Shown here: piece by piece, positions 1 through 7,750 of the stretch
Numbering within the stretch: the stretch's first letter is position 1
How the letters are laid out: every line of letters starts with the position of its first letter
DNA from: Bacteroidales bacterium UBA1392
GTDB lineage: Bacteria; Bacteroidota; Bacteroidia; Bacteroidales; UBA932
Length of the DNA: 64,000 nucleotides
NCBI GenBank assembly: GCA_002305275.1
Contig: DBQO01000015.1
Location: 1,145-65,144, forward strand
Direction of reading: 5' to 3'
Position numbers and translations under genes: made by a program
The notes under the pieces: model-generated
Database searches by the model: none
What the model saw: the letters and a program-made list of their open reading frames with translations, nothing else
What the model was told of the DNA's origin: nothing

Positions 1-943
1 GGTAAAACATGTTCCGACTGAACTTATACAAAATCCCGATAATCCGATATTGGTAATGTTTACTGCCTCCTGGTGTGGTCCCTGTCATAGGATGCGCAGT
101 GTGATGTTTAAAAAGGAGAATATTTCGCTCCTGCTCAGAAAATACAATCTGATATTGTTGGACGTGGACTCGCAACCGGGCTCGGATCTGCAGAGAATCT
201 ATTGCGAAGATAGTGCGGTTCCCCAATTTATAGTAATGGATAAAGAGCAAAACGTACTCCGAAAAATGCGTGGTGCTACTGATAGCGAATCTGAGTTTGC
301 GGAGTTTCTGCGTAGCGGTATTGAAGAGATAAGACCCGGTCTGCCGGCCGTGCAGGATATTATTTCTCAGGAAGAGATGGAGATCCTCACCGGTGATGAT
401 TTCAAGGCGGCTACGAGTCGCCTCAAGGCGAAGTGGAGTTTCGGGGTGGGTATCGGAGGCCATATTTCCAATATGCCTGTTTCCAGCAGATCTCTTTTTG
501 CTGAAGAGAGAGCCTCGGCCCTCGACAGCACACAACTCAATTACCGCGGGGTTAAGCCGGGCGGGAGCATTTCCGCATTGGTGCGTTACACATTCTACAA
601 ATCCACCATAGAGACCGGTCTCCTCTTTATGAGTGCCGGAGGTCGTGATATACGTACCAAACAGAGTTTTGACTCATATTATATAGGTGTCCCGGTAGAT
701 TTTCATTTTGGAATTTGGGACAATCTAAAGTTTGGTGCGGGTATTTCAGCCATGTATATGGTGAAGGATGTTGCAAAAAATCGTTTTGATGCCGGCTTGC
801 GCCTAAAACTTATTTGGGATGCCTCTCCATTTTGCATAAGTGCGGGTTGGCAACGTGGTCTTGTCAATATTTTGGGGGCGGAATCGCCATTAAGAGCTAA
901 TAACAATCACTTTTTTGTTAATTTTGCCTTTTATTTCAATTGA
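1..943 (+). CDS. Thioredoxin-fold / outer-membrane beta-barrel fusion protein (5' partial)
   Basis: The reading frame is open to the first base of the window, so the start codon lies upstream; the first in-window start-like codon (TTG at 50) is not believable because homologous-looking sequence (frame from base 2) precedes it. The N-terminal part carries a thioredoxin active site, ASWCGPCHRM, followed by a typical thioredoxin beta strand (LILLDVDSQ) and a cis-Pro-like VPQF. From about residue 125 of the visible part the protein changes to alternating hydrophobic, glycine-rich strands and ends in ...NFAFYFN, the aromatic C-terminus usual for outer-membrane barrels. I infer a periplasmic redox domain tethered to an outer-membrane barrel. 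The next gene starts 8 bp downstream, so the two may be cotranscribed. The domain assignment is firm for thioredoxin and moderate for the barrel. Confidence 0.8.
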   Translation, partial: VKHVPTELIQNPDNPILVMFTASWCGPCHRMRSVMFKKENISLLLRKYNLILLDVDSQPGSDLQRIYCEDSAVPQFIVMDKEQNVLRKMRGATDSESEFAEFLRSGIEEIRPGLPAVQDIISQEEMEILTGDDFKAATSRLKAKWSFGVGIGGHISNMPVSSRSLFAEERASALDSTQLNYRGVKPGGSISALVRYTFYKSTIETGLLFMSAGGRDIRTKQSFDSYYIGVPVDFHFGIWDNLKFGAGISAMYMVKDVAKNRFDAGLRLKLIWDASPFCISAGWQRGLVNILGAESPLRANNNHFFVNFAFYFN

Positions 944-951
944 AACCATCA

Positions 952-1881
952 ATGAGAGTAAGGCATTTATTCAGTTTTTTCATCGTTACGACCCTCTGGG
1001 CCTTCGGTTCTATGCTCTTTTCTGCGACGGCAGCTCCTGAAGGGAGTTTATTTGCAGATGGTGAAAAGAGAGTCGCTGAGTTCACGCACGATGAATTGCT
1101 CTCGAGAAATATGCCTGCCGAACTGGCGTTTCTGCCGGAGGCTATATCAAATCTCTCAATGCCCGGCAATCGTGCAGGTATCTGGGCTCTCGATGCCCTG
1201 GATGCGGTGAGGTATGGCCTCAAGGTGGATTTGACGCACGATCAGCGCTACGATGATACACTCTGTACCCGGGCCGCCCTGAGTTGTTTGCAGGAGTATT
1301 ATGAGCGCTATGGAGAGTGGGATTTGGCTTTAGCCGCCTATTTGCACAGCCCCGCTGTGCTAAATGCCTGTCTGCAATCAGGAGATTCGACTCTGCTACT
1401 CCATACGCTGACCCTTTCTGATCTCGGTCGGATGGAAAAGAGCGATCATTCCTCTCCTGCGGAGGAAATGTATACCCTGTATTTCGACCGGCCGATCTCT
1501 ATGGAAGCCGTGACGCATCTTACCGGCATAAGCGCTAAGGAGTTTTCCGGTACAAATCCCATTTTCAGATCAGATCCCCTGGTGCCTCTCGAAGGTTACG
1601 GACTCAAATTTCCTCCCTATGTGGCTCAAACTATAGAGGTGGATTCCCTTTATGCCGTTACGGATCGCATGGTGGCAGCCAGAGAGGCCGAATTGCTTAA
1701 AAAACAGAAAGAAGCCGAGGAGGAGCGCAAGCAGACCTCCATCACTTATACGGTAAAATATGGTGATACTTTGAGCGGAATTGCGCAGAAACACAGAGTC
1801 AGAGTTTCCGATATCAAAAAGTGGAACAAACTCAGGAGTGATTTTATACGAGAAAGACAAAAACTAATAATTTACAAATAA
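952..1881 (+). CDS. LysM protein with degenerate lytic-transglycosylase-like domain
   Basis: A signal peptide (hydrophobic stretch SFFIVTTLWAFGSML) is followed by a region resembling the catalytic domain of MltD-type lytic transglycosylases: ELAFLP, RAGIWALD, YGLKVD, YDDTLCTRAALSCLQ and LALAAYLHSP. In MltD the first block reads roughly LPLVES with the catalytic Glu; by my hand alignment isoleucine sits at that position here, so the enzyme is probably inactive. The C-terminus (about residues 265-309) is a LysM domain, YTVKYGDTLSGIAQ...QKLIIYK, which binds peptidoglycan glycans. I chose ATG 952 rather than TTG 940, which overlaps the previous stop. The gene heads a tight set with two SGNH proteins and an MBOAT, suggesting a wall-binding partner for O-acetylation rather than a hydrolase. 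Confidence 0.75.
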   Translation: MRVRHLFSFFIVTTLWAFGSMLFSATAAPEGSLFADGEKRVAEFTHDELLSRNMPAELAFLPEAISNLSMPGNRAGIWALDALDAVRYGLKVDLTHDQRYDDTLCTRAALSCLQEYYERYGEWDLALAAYLHSPAVLNACLQSGDSTLLLHTLTLSDLGRMEKSDHSSPAEEMYTLYFDRPISMEAVTHLTGISAKEFSGTNPIFRSDPLVPLEGYGLKFPPYVAQTIEVDSLYAVTDRMVAAREAELLKKQKEAEEERKQTSITYTVKYGDTLSGIAQKHRVRVSDIKKWNKLRSDFIRERQKLIIYK

Positions 1882-1887
1882 GGATTG

Positions 1888-3417
1888 ATGAAAGCGAGCA
1901 AGATTTTTCTCTTCATATTGTCGGTAATTTTTATTCTTGGAGTGGTTTGGGCTATTTTCCCGCAGGGAGGAATAGAGGTTGGAGGTACCACTTTGCGATT
2001 TGCTTCCTACGAAGAGGCCGCTTCCGGCATAAATGAGAAGGTGGTGGATGTGGATAAAGTACTTTCCGATGTAGAGCAGAGTTTCAACATGCTCTCCGGT
2101 TCTCAGCAGGATACCCTTAGGTATTTTAGGAATTTCCTCAAATACAACCCTAACCGGATTTGGCTTCCAAATGATGACTATACCTACCTTGATGATCTGT
2201 TCCATCTATTTGAAAGCGCAAATAAGGAGAACAAGACTTACCGAATAATGCACTATGGTGACTCGCAGATAGAGATGGACCGTATCTCCTCTATCATTCG
2301 TGAGCATCTTCAGGGTATCTTCGGCGGCAATGGTAATGGTCTTGTGCCGGCAATCCAGAGTGTTGCCACCTACTCTTTGGTGCAGAGTGCATCCGGAGCA
2401 CTTACCCGTTATACGCTCATCGGTGACTCCACTACCGTGCGCGCCGATCACAACCGTTACGGAGTAATGACTCAGCTCTCCCAACTCTCCGGTGAGGCCT
2501 CCATAACTTTCAGGGTTTCCAAAAACTCCAACTGTCAGGAGCGTGCCAAGAAATTTTCTAAAGTTGCATTGCTTGTAGGCAATACTTCTCCCGGATTTAA
2601 AGCCTCTTTGCGCTGCGATACCATCCGAACACAAAACAAAGTACTCAAAAATGCGGTAAATGGAGTTTCGCTCCTTACATGGGAACTTCCTGCGTATGCA
2701 TCCAGAGGCACTATTACCCTGAGTGGCAGTGGAGAGATATATGGTTTCCTGATGGATGGCAAAAACGGAGTTGCTCTGGATAACGCACCTCTCAGAGGCA
2801 GTTCAGGCACCATATTCACCCGTATGAGCAAAAGCGTGATGAAGCAATCCTTCGACCTGCTCGATACCCGTATGATTATATTGCAGTTCGGAGGCAACAG
2901 CGCCGTCAGCATCCGTAATGAAAAGCAAATCTCCGCCTATTTGCGTAAACTCGAAAATCAGATTGACTATTTTCACGAAGTGGCTCCCGAGGCGCAAGTC
3001 CTTTTTATTGGTCCTTCGGATATGGGCAGGAGCGTAGAAGGACGCGTTGCCACTATTCCCATGCTGCCGGCTCTAAACGATTCGCTCAAGGTAATGGCCC
3101 TGAGCAAAGGCGCGGCATATTGGGATCTCTTCAATATGATGGGGGGTGAAAATTCTATGGTGCGTTGGGTAAAGCATAGTCCTGCACTTGCAAGCAGCGA
3201 TTATATCCACTTTACAACCAAGGGTGCCGAGCATGTGGGGATGGCTTTTGCAAGAGCTTTTGAAGTATGTTACAACTTTTATAGACTCAGGAAAGAGTTG
3301 GATCCTGAAATGGTCTCAGCTTATATGAGTAGTCAGGATTCCACCGAAGTGCCTTTTGCTGACACTAAGGAGAGTGATATAAATATGGTTTCAGAAGGAG
3401 AATTGGGAAGAGAATGA
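1888..3417 (+). CDS. Membrane-anchored SGNH/GDSL-like hydrolase-fold protein
   Basis: An uncleaved N-terminal anchor (FLFILSVIFILGVVWAIF) places the protein outside the inner membrane. SGNH-fold landmarks are visible: MHYGDSQIEMDR around residue 120 (block I, nucleophile Ser), ILQFGGNSAV around residue 330 (block III position) and SSDYIHFTTKGAEHVG near residue 445 (block V Asp-x-x-His). Members of this fold act as acyl esterases or acetyltransferases on polysaccharides. The ATG at 1888 follows an AGGA by three bases; TTG 1885 directly before it is less likely. Its stop overlaps the next start (ATGA at 3414-3417), so the genes are translationally coupled. With the neighbouring MBOAT it resembles PatA/PatB-type peptidoglycan O-acetylation, though the polymer is inferred only. 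Confidence 0.75.
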   Translation: MKASKIFLFILSVIFILGVVWAIFPQGGIEVGGTTLRFASYEEAASGINEKVVDVDKVLSDVEQSFNMLSGSQQDTLRYFRNFLKYNPNRIWLPNDDYTYLDDLFHLFESANKENKTYRIMHYGDSQIEMDRISSIIREHLQGIFGGNGNGLVPAIQSVATYSLVQSASGALTRYTLIGDSTTVRADHNRYGVMTQLSQLSGEASITFRVSKNSNCQERAKKFSKVALLVGNTSPGFKASLRCDTIRTQNKVLKNAVNGVSLLTWELPAYASRGTITLSGSGEIYGFLMDGKNGVALDNAPLRGSSGTIFTRMSKSVMKQSFDLLDTRMIILQFGGNSAVSIRNEKQISAYLRKLENQIDYFHEVAPEAQVLFIGPSDMGRSVEGRVATIPMLPALNDSLKVMALSKGAAYWDLFNMMGGENSMVRWVKHSPALASSDYIHFTTKGAEHVGMAFARAFEVCYNFYRLRKELDPEMVSAYMSSQDSTEVPFADTKESDINMVSEGELGRE

Positions 3418-4706
3418 GAAGAGGCACAGTAGTATTCAGGTTGTTTGTTGCAGCAATTGTGCTGTTTGCGATATGGAGCGGAGATGCCTTTGCTCAGGGT
3501 CTCCACAAGCCCATTCCCAACTATATGTTCGCACATTTTGAGGAGAATGCGATCACTTTCCCCTCGGGGGATAGTGCGGATTTCGAGAGATTTTTTCTCA
3601 AGCTCGATACCCTTCTCTTTTTCGGAGAGGGAGATATCAATATAGTCCATATCGGCGGCTCACACGTACAATCCGGCACTTTTCCAAACAGGATGCGCCG
3701 AAATTTGCTCGCGATGCGCTATGGTATCGAGGGTGGTAGAGGAGTAGTTTTTCCATTCTCGGTAGCGAAGAGCAACACTCCTTCCAGTTATTACAGCAGT
3801 TATACCGGTAAGTGGAAAGCTTACCGCAACTCACAGCCCAAAACGCCTCTACGTATGGGTCTGACCGGGATGGCGGCTGCCACTTCAGACCCATCGGCAA
3901 CAATAACCATTGTCTCACGTGAGCGTAATCCCATGGGTTCTCCCCATGATTTCAGTTTTGACAGAGTGCAAGTTCTGGGGCGTGCCGATAACGATTCGCT
4001 CGTACCGGTAGTCCGTCTGGATACCCTGACGCTTTTACCCCTCTCTCACGATCCCGATAGAGACCTATATGAGTTTGTGCTGCCTTATCTGACGGATTCT
4101 CTGGTACTGGGTACCACCGGAGTCCCCGGAGAGTGGAATTTGACGGGGATTGTGCTGGACCATGGTCGTCCGGGGCTCACCTATCACGGTATCGGGGTCA
4201 ATGGCGCGAGCCTCAACTCATATTTTAAGTGTGAGGATTTTGAAAGGGATTTGGCTTTGCTCAAGCCCGATCTGATAATATTTGCCATAGGCATCAACGA
4301 TGCAAATACCTCCAATTTCAACAAAGAGCTATTTGTTTCCAATTATATAAAAATGGTGGATATGGCCCTTAGGGTGGCGCCCGATTGTGCCATACTCTTT
4401 GTGACCAACAACGACAGTTTCAGGCGTTCCCGCCGCTCATATTATCTCAATCAGAACGGCCCTGTGGTACAGGATGCCTTTTATAGTCTGGCGCTTAGAT
4501 ATGATGCAGGCGTATGGGACCTTTTCAGAATAATGGGCGGTCTCAATTCTATGAAGCAGTGGGAGAGTGCCGGACTGGCCAACAGGGATAAAGTTCATTT
4601 TACGGAAAAAGGCTATATTTTGATAGGTGACCTGCTGTATAATGCTTTGCTGGATCGTTATCTGGAGCATCTCAAATCAAATACTTCAAAGAACGGTACC
4701 AGATGA
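3414..4706 (+). CDS. Secreted SGNH/GDSL-like hydrolase-fold protein
   Basis: A cleavable signal peptide ending near AFAQG is followed by SGNH landmarks: NIVHIGGSHVQSG around residue 80 (GGS instead of the usual GDS, Ser retained), IIFAIGINDANTS around residue 290 (GxND block III) and RDKVHFTEKGY around residue 400 (block V Asp-x-x-His). The protein is thus a second, complete-looking SGNH member and a paralogue in layout of the upstream gene, about 80 residues shorter. It overlaps both neighbours by ATGA (3414-3417 and 4703-4706), arguing for coupled expression and a common complex. A periplasmic acetyltransferase or acetylesterase working with the MBOAT is the best reading. Confidence 0.78.
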   Translation: MRRGTVVFRLFVAAIVLFAIWSGDAFAQGLHKPIPNYMFAHFEENAITFPSGDSADFERFFLKLDTLLFFGEGDINIVHIGGSHVQSGTFPNRMRRNLLAMRYGIEGGRGVVFPFSVAKSNTPSSYYSSYTGKWKAYRNSQPKTPLRMGLTGMAAATSDPSATITIVSRERNPMGSPHDFSFDRVQVLGRADNDSLVPVVRLDTLTLLPLSHDPDRDLYEFVLPYLTDSLVLGTTGVPGEWNLTGIVLDHGRPGLTYHGIGVNGASLNSYFKCEDFERDLALLKPDLIIFAIGINDANTSNFNKELFVSNYIKMVDMALRVAPDCAILFVTNNDSFRRSRRSYYLNQNGPVVQDAFYSLALRYDAGVWDLFRIMGGLNSMKQWESAGLANRDKVHFTEKGYILIGDLLYNALLDRYLEHLKSNTSKNGTR

Positions 4707-6616
4707 GCGGTTTTATCCATATAGCGGCAGATTTTATCAAAGGACTCTTCACATTTGATCAGTCCCACCCTTTGCTTTTCACGCAATTCTATTTCTGGGC
4801 ATTCTTTGCAATCGTATTTGCCTTTTTCGCCCTTTTCAAAAATAAGCTGCTGCTCAGAAACGGTTTCCTCTTCTTTGCCAGCCTCTTTTTCTATTATAAG
4901 ACCAGCGGTATCTTTACCCTGATACTGCTCTTTGTGACGCTTTACAATTTCTTGGGCGCCAAATGGATGTATTCCAGAAAGAGTGACGGGGGGAAAAGAG
5001 CCGTGCTTGTGGTCAGCTTGATTGTCAACCTCTTTACGCTATGCTACTTCAAATATGCCTACTTCATAACCGATGTGGTTAACAACCTTTTCGGGGCGGA
5101 GTTTGTCGTATTTGATATGTTTGCAGTAGTTGGGAATGCAATCGTGGGTGCTAATCGTTTCAGCATCGATACCATAATTTTGCCTGTGGGTATTTCTTTC
5201 TATATTTTTCAGGCGATTAGTTATATAATGGATGTCTACCGCAGCAGAGTGACTCCCGTGCGTAATATTCTGGACTTCGGTTTCTATTTGAGTTTCTTCC
5301 CGCAATTGGTGGCCGGTCCCATAGTTCGTGCCAGCGAATTCATACCTCAGTTGCACCGAAAGTTTTTTCTCAGCAGAAGACAGTTTGGTATTGCGGTATT
5401 TTGGATTGTAAATGGCCTGGTAAAGAAAATAGTCCTTAGTGACTACCTGGCCATTAATTTCATAGACCGTGTTTTTGAAAATCCTTTGCTCTATTCCGGG
5501 TTTGAAAATGTAATGGCCCTCTTTGGATACTCACTACAGGTTTATGCCGACTTTTCGGGATATACCGATATTGCCATAGGAGTAGCAATGCTGATGGGTT
5601 TCTACCTTCCTCAAAACTTCGATTCGCCTTATAAGGCAAAGAGTCCGGTAGAATTTTGGCGAAGATGGCACATGTCCCTATCCAGATGGCTTAAGGATTA
5701 CCTCTATATCCCTTTAGGAGGTAACCGCAACGCTACCTTCGGTACATATTGCTGCATCGTTTCCATTTCACTTATCGGAGTTTTACTTTCAGGTTCGTGG
5801 TGGGTAGCTCTGGTCGTCGCGGCCATTGCAGTGGCTCTCATTCTTGTTGCAAGGCTTAAACCCGGGAAGCGCAAGAGCATCACTACCAATCTAAACTCGA
5901 TGAACACCATGTTGCTGGGTGGTTTGTGGCATGGAGCAAGCTGGAATTTCATGATCTGGGGAGGCCTGAACGGCATCGGAATGGTAATTTACAAGGTGTG
6001 GCAAAACTGGGGAATAGGTTTGAGGTTTTTTGTCATAACGGCGGTTACTGTGACACTTGGTATCTTATCCGTTGTTGCGCCCCGTCCACTATATAATATG
6101 TTTTTTGTCTGGATGGCAGTAGTGATGACAGGCAATCTTGTCAAATTGCTATATGTGCTGATATGTCGTATTCGTGGTATTCAGGCGGCTATTGTGGCCG
6201 GGCCTGAAGCCTCTAAAGAGTCCCGTTTCAGACGTCTCTCGGATATCTGGGCCATTTTCCAGACATTTGTCTTTATCACCTTTACACGTCTCTTTTTCCG
6301 TTCGGGATCCAATCTTGATCCCGCAGAGGCCAATGAGACAGCCTGGAATACGGCAAAAAATATGGTAAACCGCATTGGCAGCCATTGGGATCTGGCCATG
6401 ATACCGGAGATGGTATGGCAATATCGCAATGTGTTTCTGCTTGTAGTTATCGGTATGGTGATACACTGGCTTCCTGACCGCTTTAAACGCCGTTATCGTC
6501 TCTGGTTTGCATCCATACCGCTGCCACTTATGGCTCTGATAGTAGCTCTGGCAGTCTTTTTCGTCTACCAGTTTATAACTGCGGACTTGCAGTCATTTAT
6601 TTATTTCCAGTTCTAA
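4703..6616 (+). CDS. MBOAT-family membrane O-acyltransferase
   Basis: A multi-span membrane protein of 637 residues with MBOAT/AlgI hallmarks: PVGISFYIFQAISY, FFPQLVAGPIVR, VYADFSGYTDIAIG, EFWRRWHMSLSRWLKDYLYIPLGG and the catalytic-His block LLGGLWHGASWNF. AlgI-type enzymes pass acyl groups across the inner membrane to partner SGNH enzymes outside. Compared with the second MBOAT in this window (481 aa) it carries an extra hydrophobic insertion of about 50-60 residues just before the catalytic His (around residues 345-390) and a longer C-terminal part. It is the last gene of the coupled 952-6616 set and ends tail-to-tail with the next gene, their stop codons overlapping. Confidence 0.9.
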   Translation: MSGFIHIAADFIKGLFTFDQSHPLLFTQFYFWAFFAIVFAFFALFKNKLLLRNGFLFFASLFFYYKTSGIFTLILLFVTLYNFLGAKWMYSRKSDGGKRAVLVVSLIVNLFTLCYFKYAYFITDVVNNLFGAEFVVFDMFAVVGNAIVGANRFSIDTIILPVGISFYIFQAISYIMDVYRSRVTPVRNILDFGFYLSFFPQLVAGPIVRASEFIPQLHRKFFLSRRQFGIAVFWIVNGLVKKIVLSDYLAINFIDRVFENPLLYSGFENVMALFGYSLQVYADFSGYTDIAIGVAMLMGFYLPQNFDSPYKAKSPVEFWRRWHMSLSRWLKDYLYIPLGGNRNATFGTYCCIVSISLIGVLLSGSWWVALVVAAIAVALILVARLKPGKRKSITTNLNSMNTMLLGGLWHGASWNFMIWGGLNGIGMVIYKVWQNWGIGLRFFVITAVTVTLGILSVVAPRPLYNMFFVWMAVVMTGNLVKLLYVLICRIRGIQAAIVAGPEASKESRFRRLSDIWAIFQTFVFITFTRLFFRSGSNLDPAEANETAWNTAKNMVNRIGSHWDLAMIPEMVWQYRNVFLLVVIGMVIHWLPDRFKRRYRLWFASIPLPLMALIVALAVFFVYQFITADLQSFIYFQF

Positions 6617-7032
6617 AAGGTAACGGGATCGCCATCCTGATTTCCGGGATCCTCGGGATCTTCGGGTGCGGCTTCTTGGATCAGTATCAAAAAACGTTCT
6701 ATCGTTTCACTGAATACTCTTGCTTTAGTCTCTCGCCTGGGGCCTTCGTTGAGGGTGGTCTTAAAGATAACAGTGGCGTCACCATCAGCCCAGTTGGGTC
6801 TGACTATTACCCATTGATTACTAAAACTGATGTCGGGTGTCTCTATCTCCCAGATGACATTGGACTTTATATCCAGAGAGGCACTGTCAATATTGTAATT
6901 AAATATGATGGTATCCCGTGAAATGGTCAATTCCGGAAGAACATATTTTTCACAGGAAACGAACTGTGCGAGCATTACAAAAGCAGTAACAGTCGCAACA
7001 GCCGAGGTCAAAATAGTTTTTTTATCTCTCAT
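6613..7032 (-). CDS. BACON-like lipoprotein
   Basis: Small lipoprotein: hydrophobic signal with lipobox-like FVSC near residue 27, then one beta-sandwich resembling BACON domains (LTISRDTIIFNYNIDSASLDIKSN followed by IWEIETP and a series of short strands ending LILIQEA). The tail is rich in Pro, Glu and Asp. BACON domains are surface or carbohydrate-associated modules in Bacteroidota. It is divergent from the two-domain BACON gene at 7138 and its stop overlaps that of the MBOAT gene. A -7 element TAACTTTG lies at 7047-7040, only 7 bases before the ATG, so the mRNA may have almost no leader. Confidence 0.65.
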   Translation of the reverse strand: MRDKKTILTSAVATVTAFVMLAQFVSCEKYVLPELTISRDTIIFNYNIDSASLDIKSNVIWEIETPDISFSNQWVIVRPNWADGDATVIFKTTLNEGPRRETKARVFSETIERFLILIQEAAPEDPEDPGNQDGDPVTF

Positions 7033-7039
7033 TTCGAAG

Positions 7040-7047
7040 CAAAGTTA
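7040..7047 (-). promoter_or_regulatory. Bacteroidota -7 element for the 6613-7032 lipoprotein
   Basis: TAACTTTG on the minus strand matches TAnnTTTG. It ends 7 bases before the ATG at 7032, implying a leaderless or near-leaderless transcript. Confidence 0.5.
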
Positions 7048-7110
7048 CAAATAATCCGATGTTGCGCTCTTTTTTTTGACGGTAGGGAAAGATATTTTTC
7101 ATTTTTTGCT

Positions 7111-7118
7111 TATATTTG
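7111..7118 (+). promoter_or_regulatory. Bacteroidota -7 element for the 7138 operon
   Basis: TATATTTG matches TAnnTTTG, 19 bases before ATG 7138. No clear TTTG is seen at -33 spacing. Confidence 0.5.
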
Positions 7119-7137
7119 TCATTTAATAGATATATGT

Positions 7138-7746
7138 ATGCGTAATATTATTCCAATTATAGTTGCGGTAGCGCTTGTTGCTACCGCTTGTCACAAGGTG
7201 GTGGACCCGGAGATTTCAGTAGATCCTTATGCCATAACTTGTGACTATAATGGTGGCTCGTTCGATGTCAATGTACGCTGCAACGTGGATTGGACAGCAG
7301 ATTGCGATACCCTCGGGATAACTATTTCGCCCACATCAGGCACTAAAGACGGTTCCATAAGGATTTCAGTCCCTTCAACCACTTCAAAGTCCACACAGGT
7401 GGCCAGAATAACATTTACCGCAAAGGGTGAGGAGAGTTCCAAGATAGCTAAAACTGTCGTTACCATAGGCTCCTATCCCTTTATCGGGGTAGATGTAGGT
7501 CAGCTCAGCATTGCAGCTGAGGGAGGCGGCACGCAATTTTTACTGACGGCCAACCGTCAATGGAGTGCCACTTCTTCAAATCCCGCCTTTACCTTTTCTC
7601 CGGAATACGGAGCGGTAAATGATATCATCAGAGTCACTGCAGACGTCAATAATACCGGCTCTCCGAGGGAGTGTACCATTAGCTTCAAACTTAAAGAATA
7701 CCAGAATAAAACGGCACAAATAAAAATAGTTCAAACACCTCTGTAA
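7138..7746 (+). CDS. Lipoprotein with two BACON-type domains
   Basis: The signal peptide ends in a lipobox (VATAC, Cys 18). Two beta-sandwich repeats follow, each with the BACON pattern of a glycine-rich first strand, a Trp and a terminal basic strand: GGSFDVNVRCNVDWTADC around residues 41-58 and GGGTQFLLTANRQWSATS around residues 122-139. It probably sits on the outer membrane as a binding module. It is the first gene of a run (7138-15855) with a TonB receptor 4 bp downstream, DUF4876 and DUF6850 proteins and DPP7; intergenic gaps of 4-20 bp suggest one operon. Confidence 0.8.
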   Translation: MRNIIPIIVAVALVATACHKVVDPEISVDPYAITCDYNGGSFDVNVRCNVDWTADCDTLGITISPTSGTKDGSIRISVPSTTSKSTQVARITFTAKGEESSKIAKTVVTIGSYPFIGVDVGQLSIAAEGGGTQFLLTANRQWSATSSNPAFTFSPEYGAVNDIIRVTADVNNTGSPRECTISFKLKEYQNKTAQIKIVQTPL

Positions 7747-7750
7747 TACC

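Noticed and set aside
952..1881. Active lytic transglycosylase
   Set aside because: The Glu expected in the first conserved block is absent in my hand alignment; kept as a pseudo-enzyme until a structural alignment is made.
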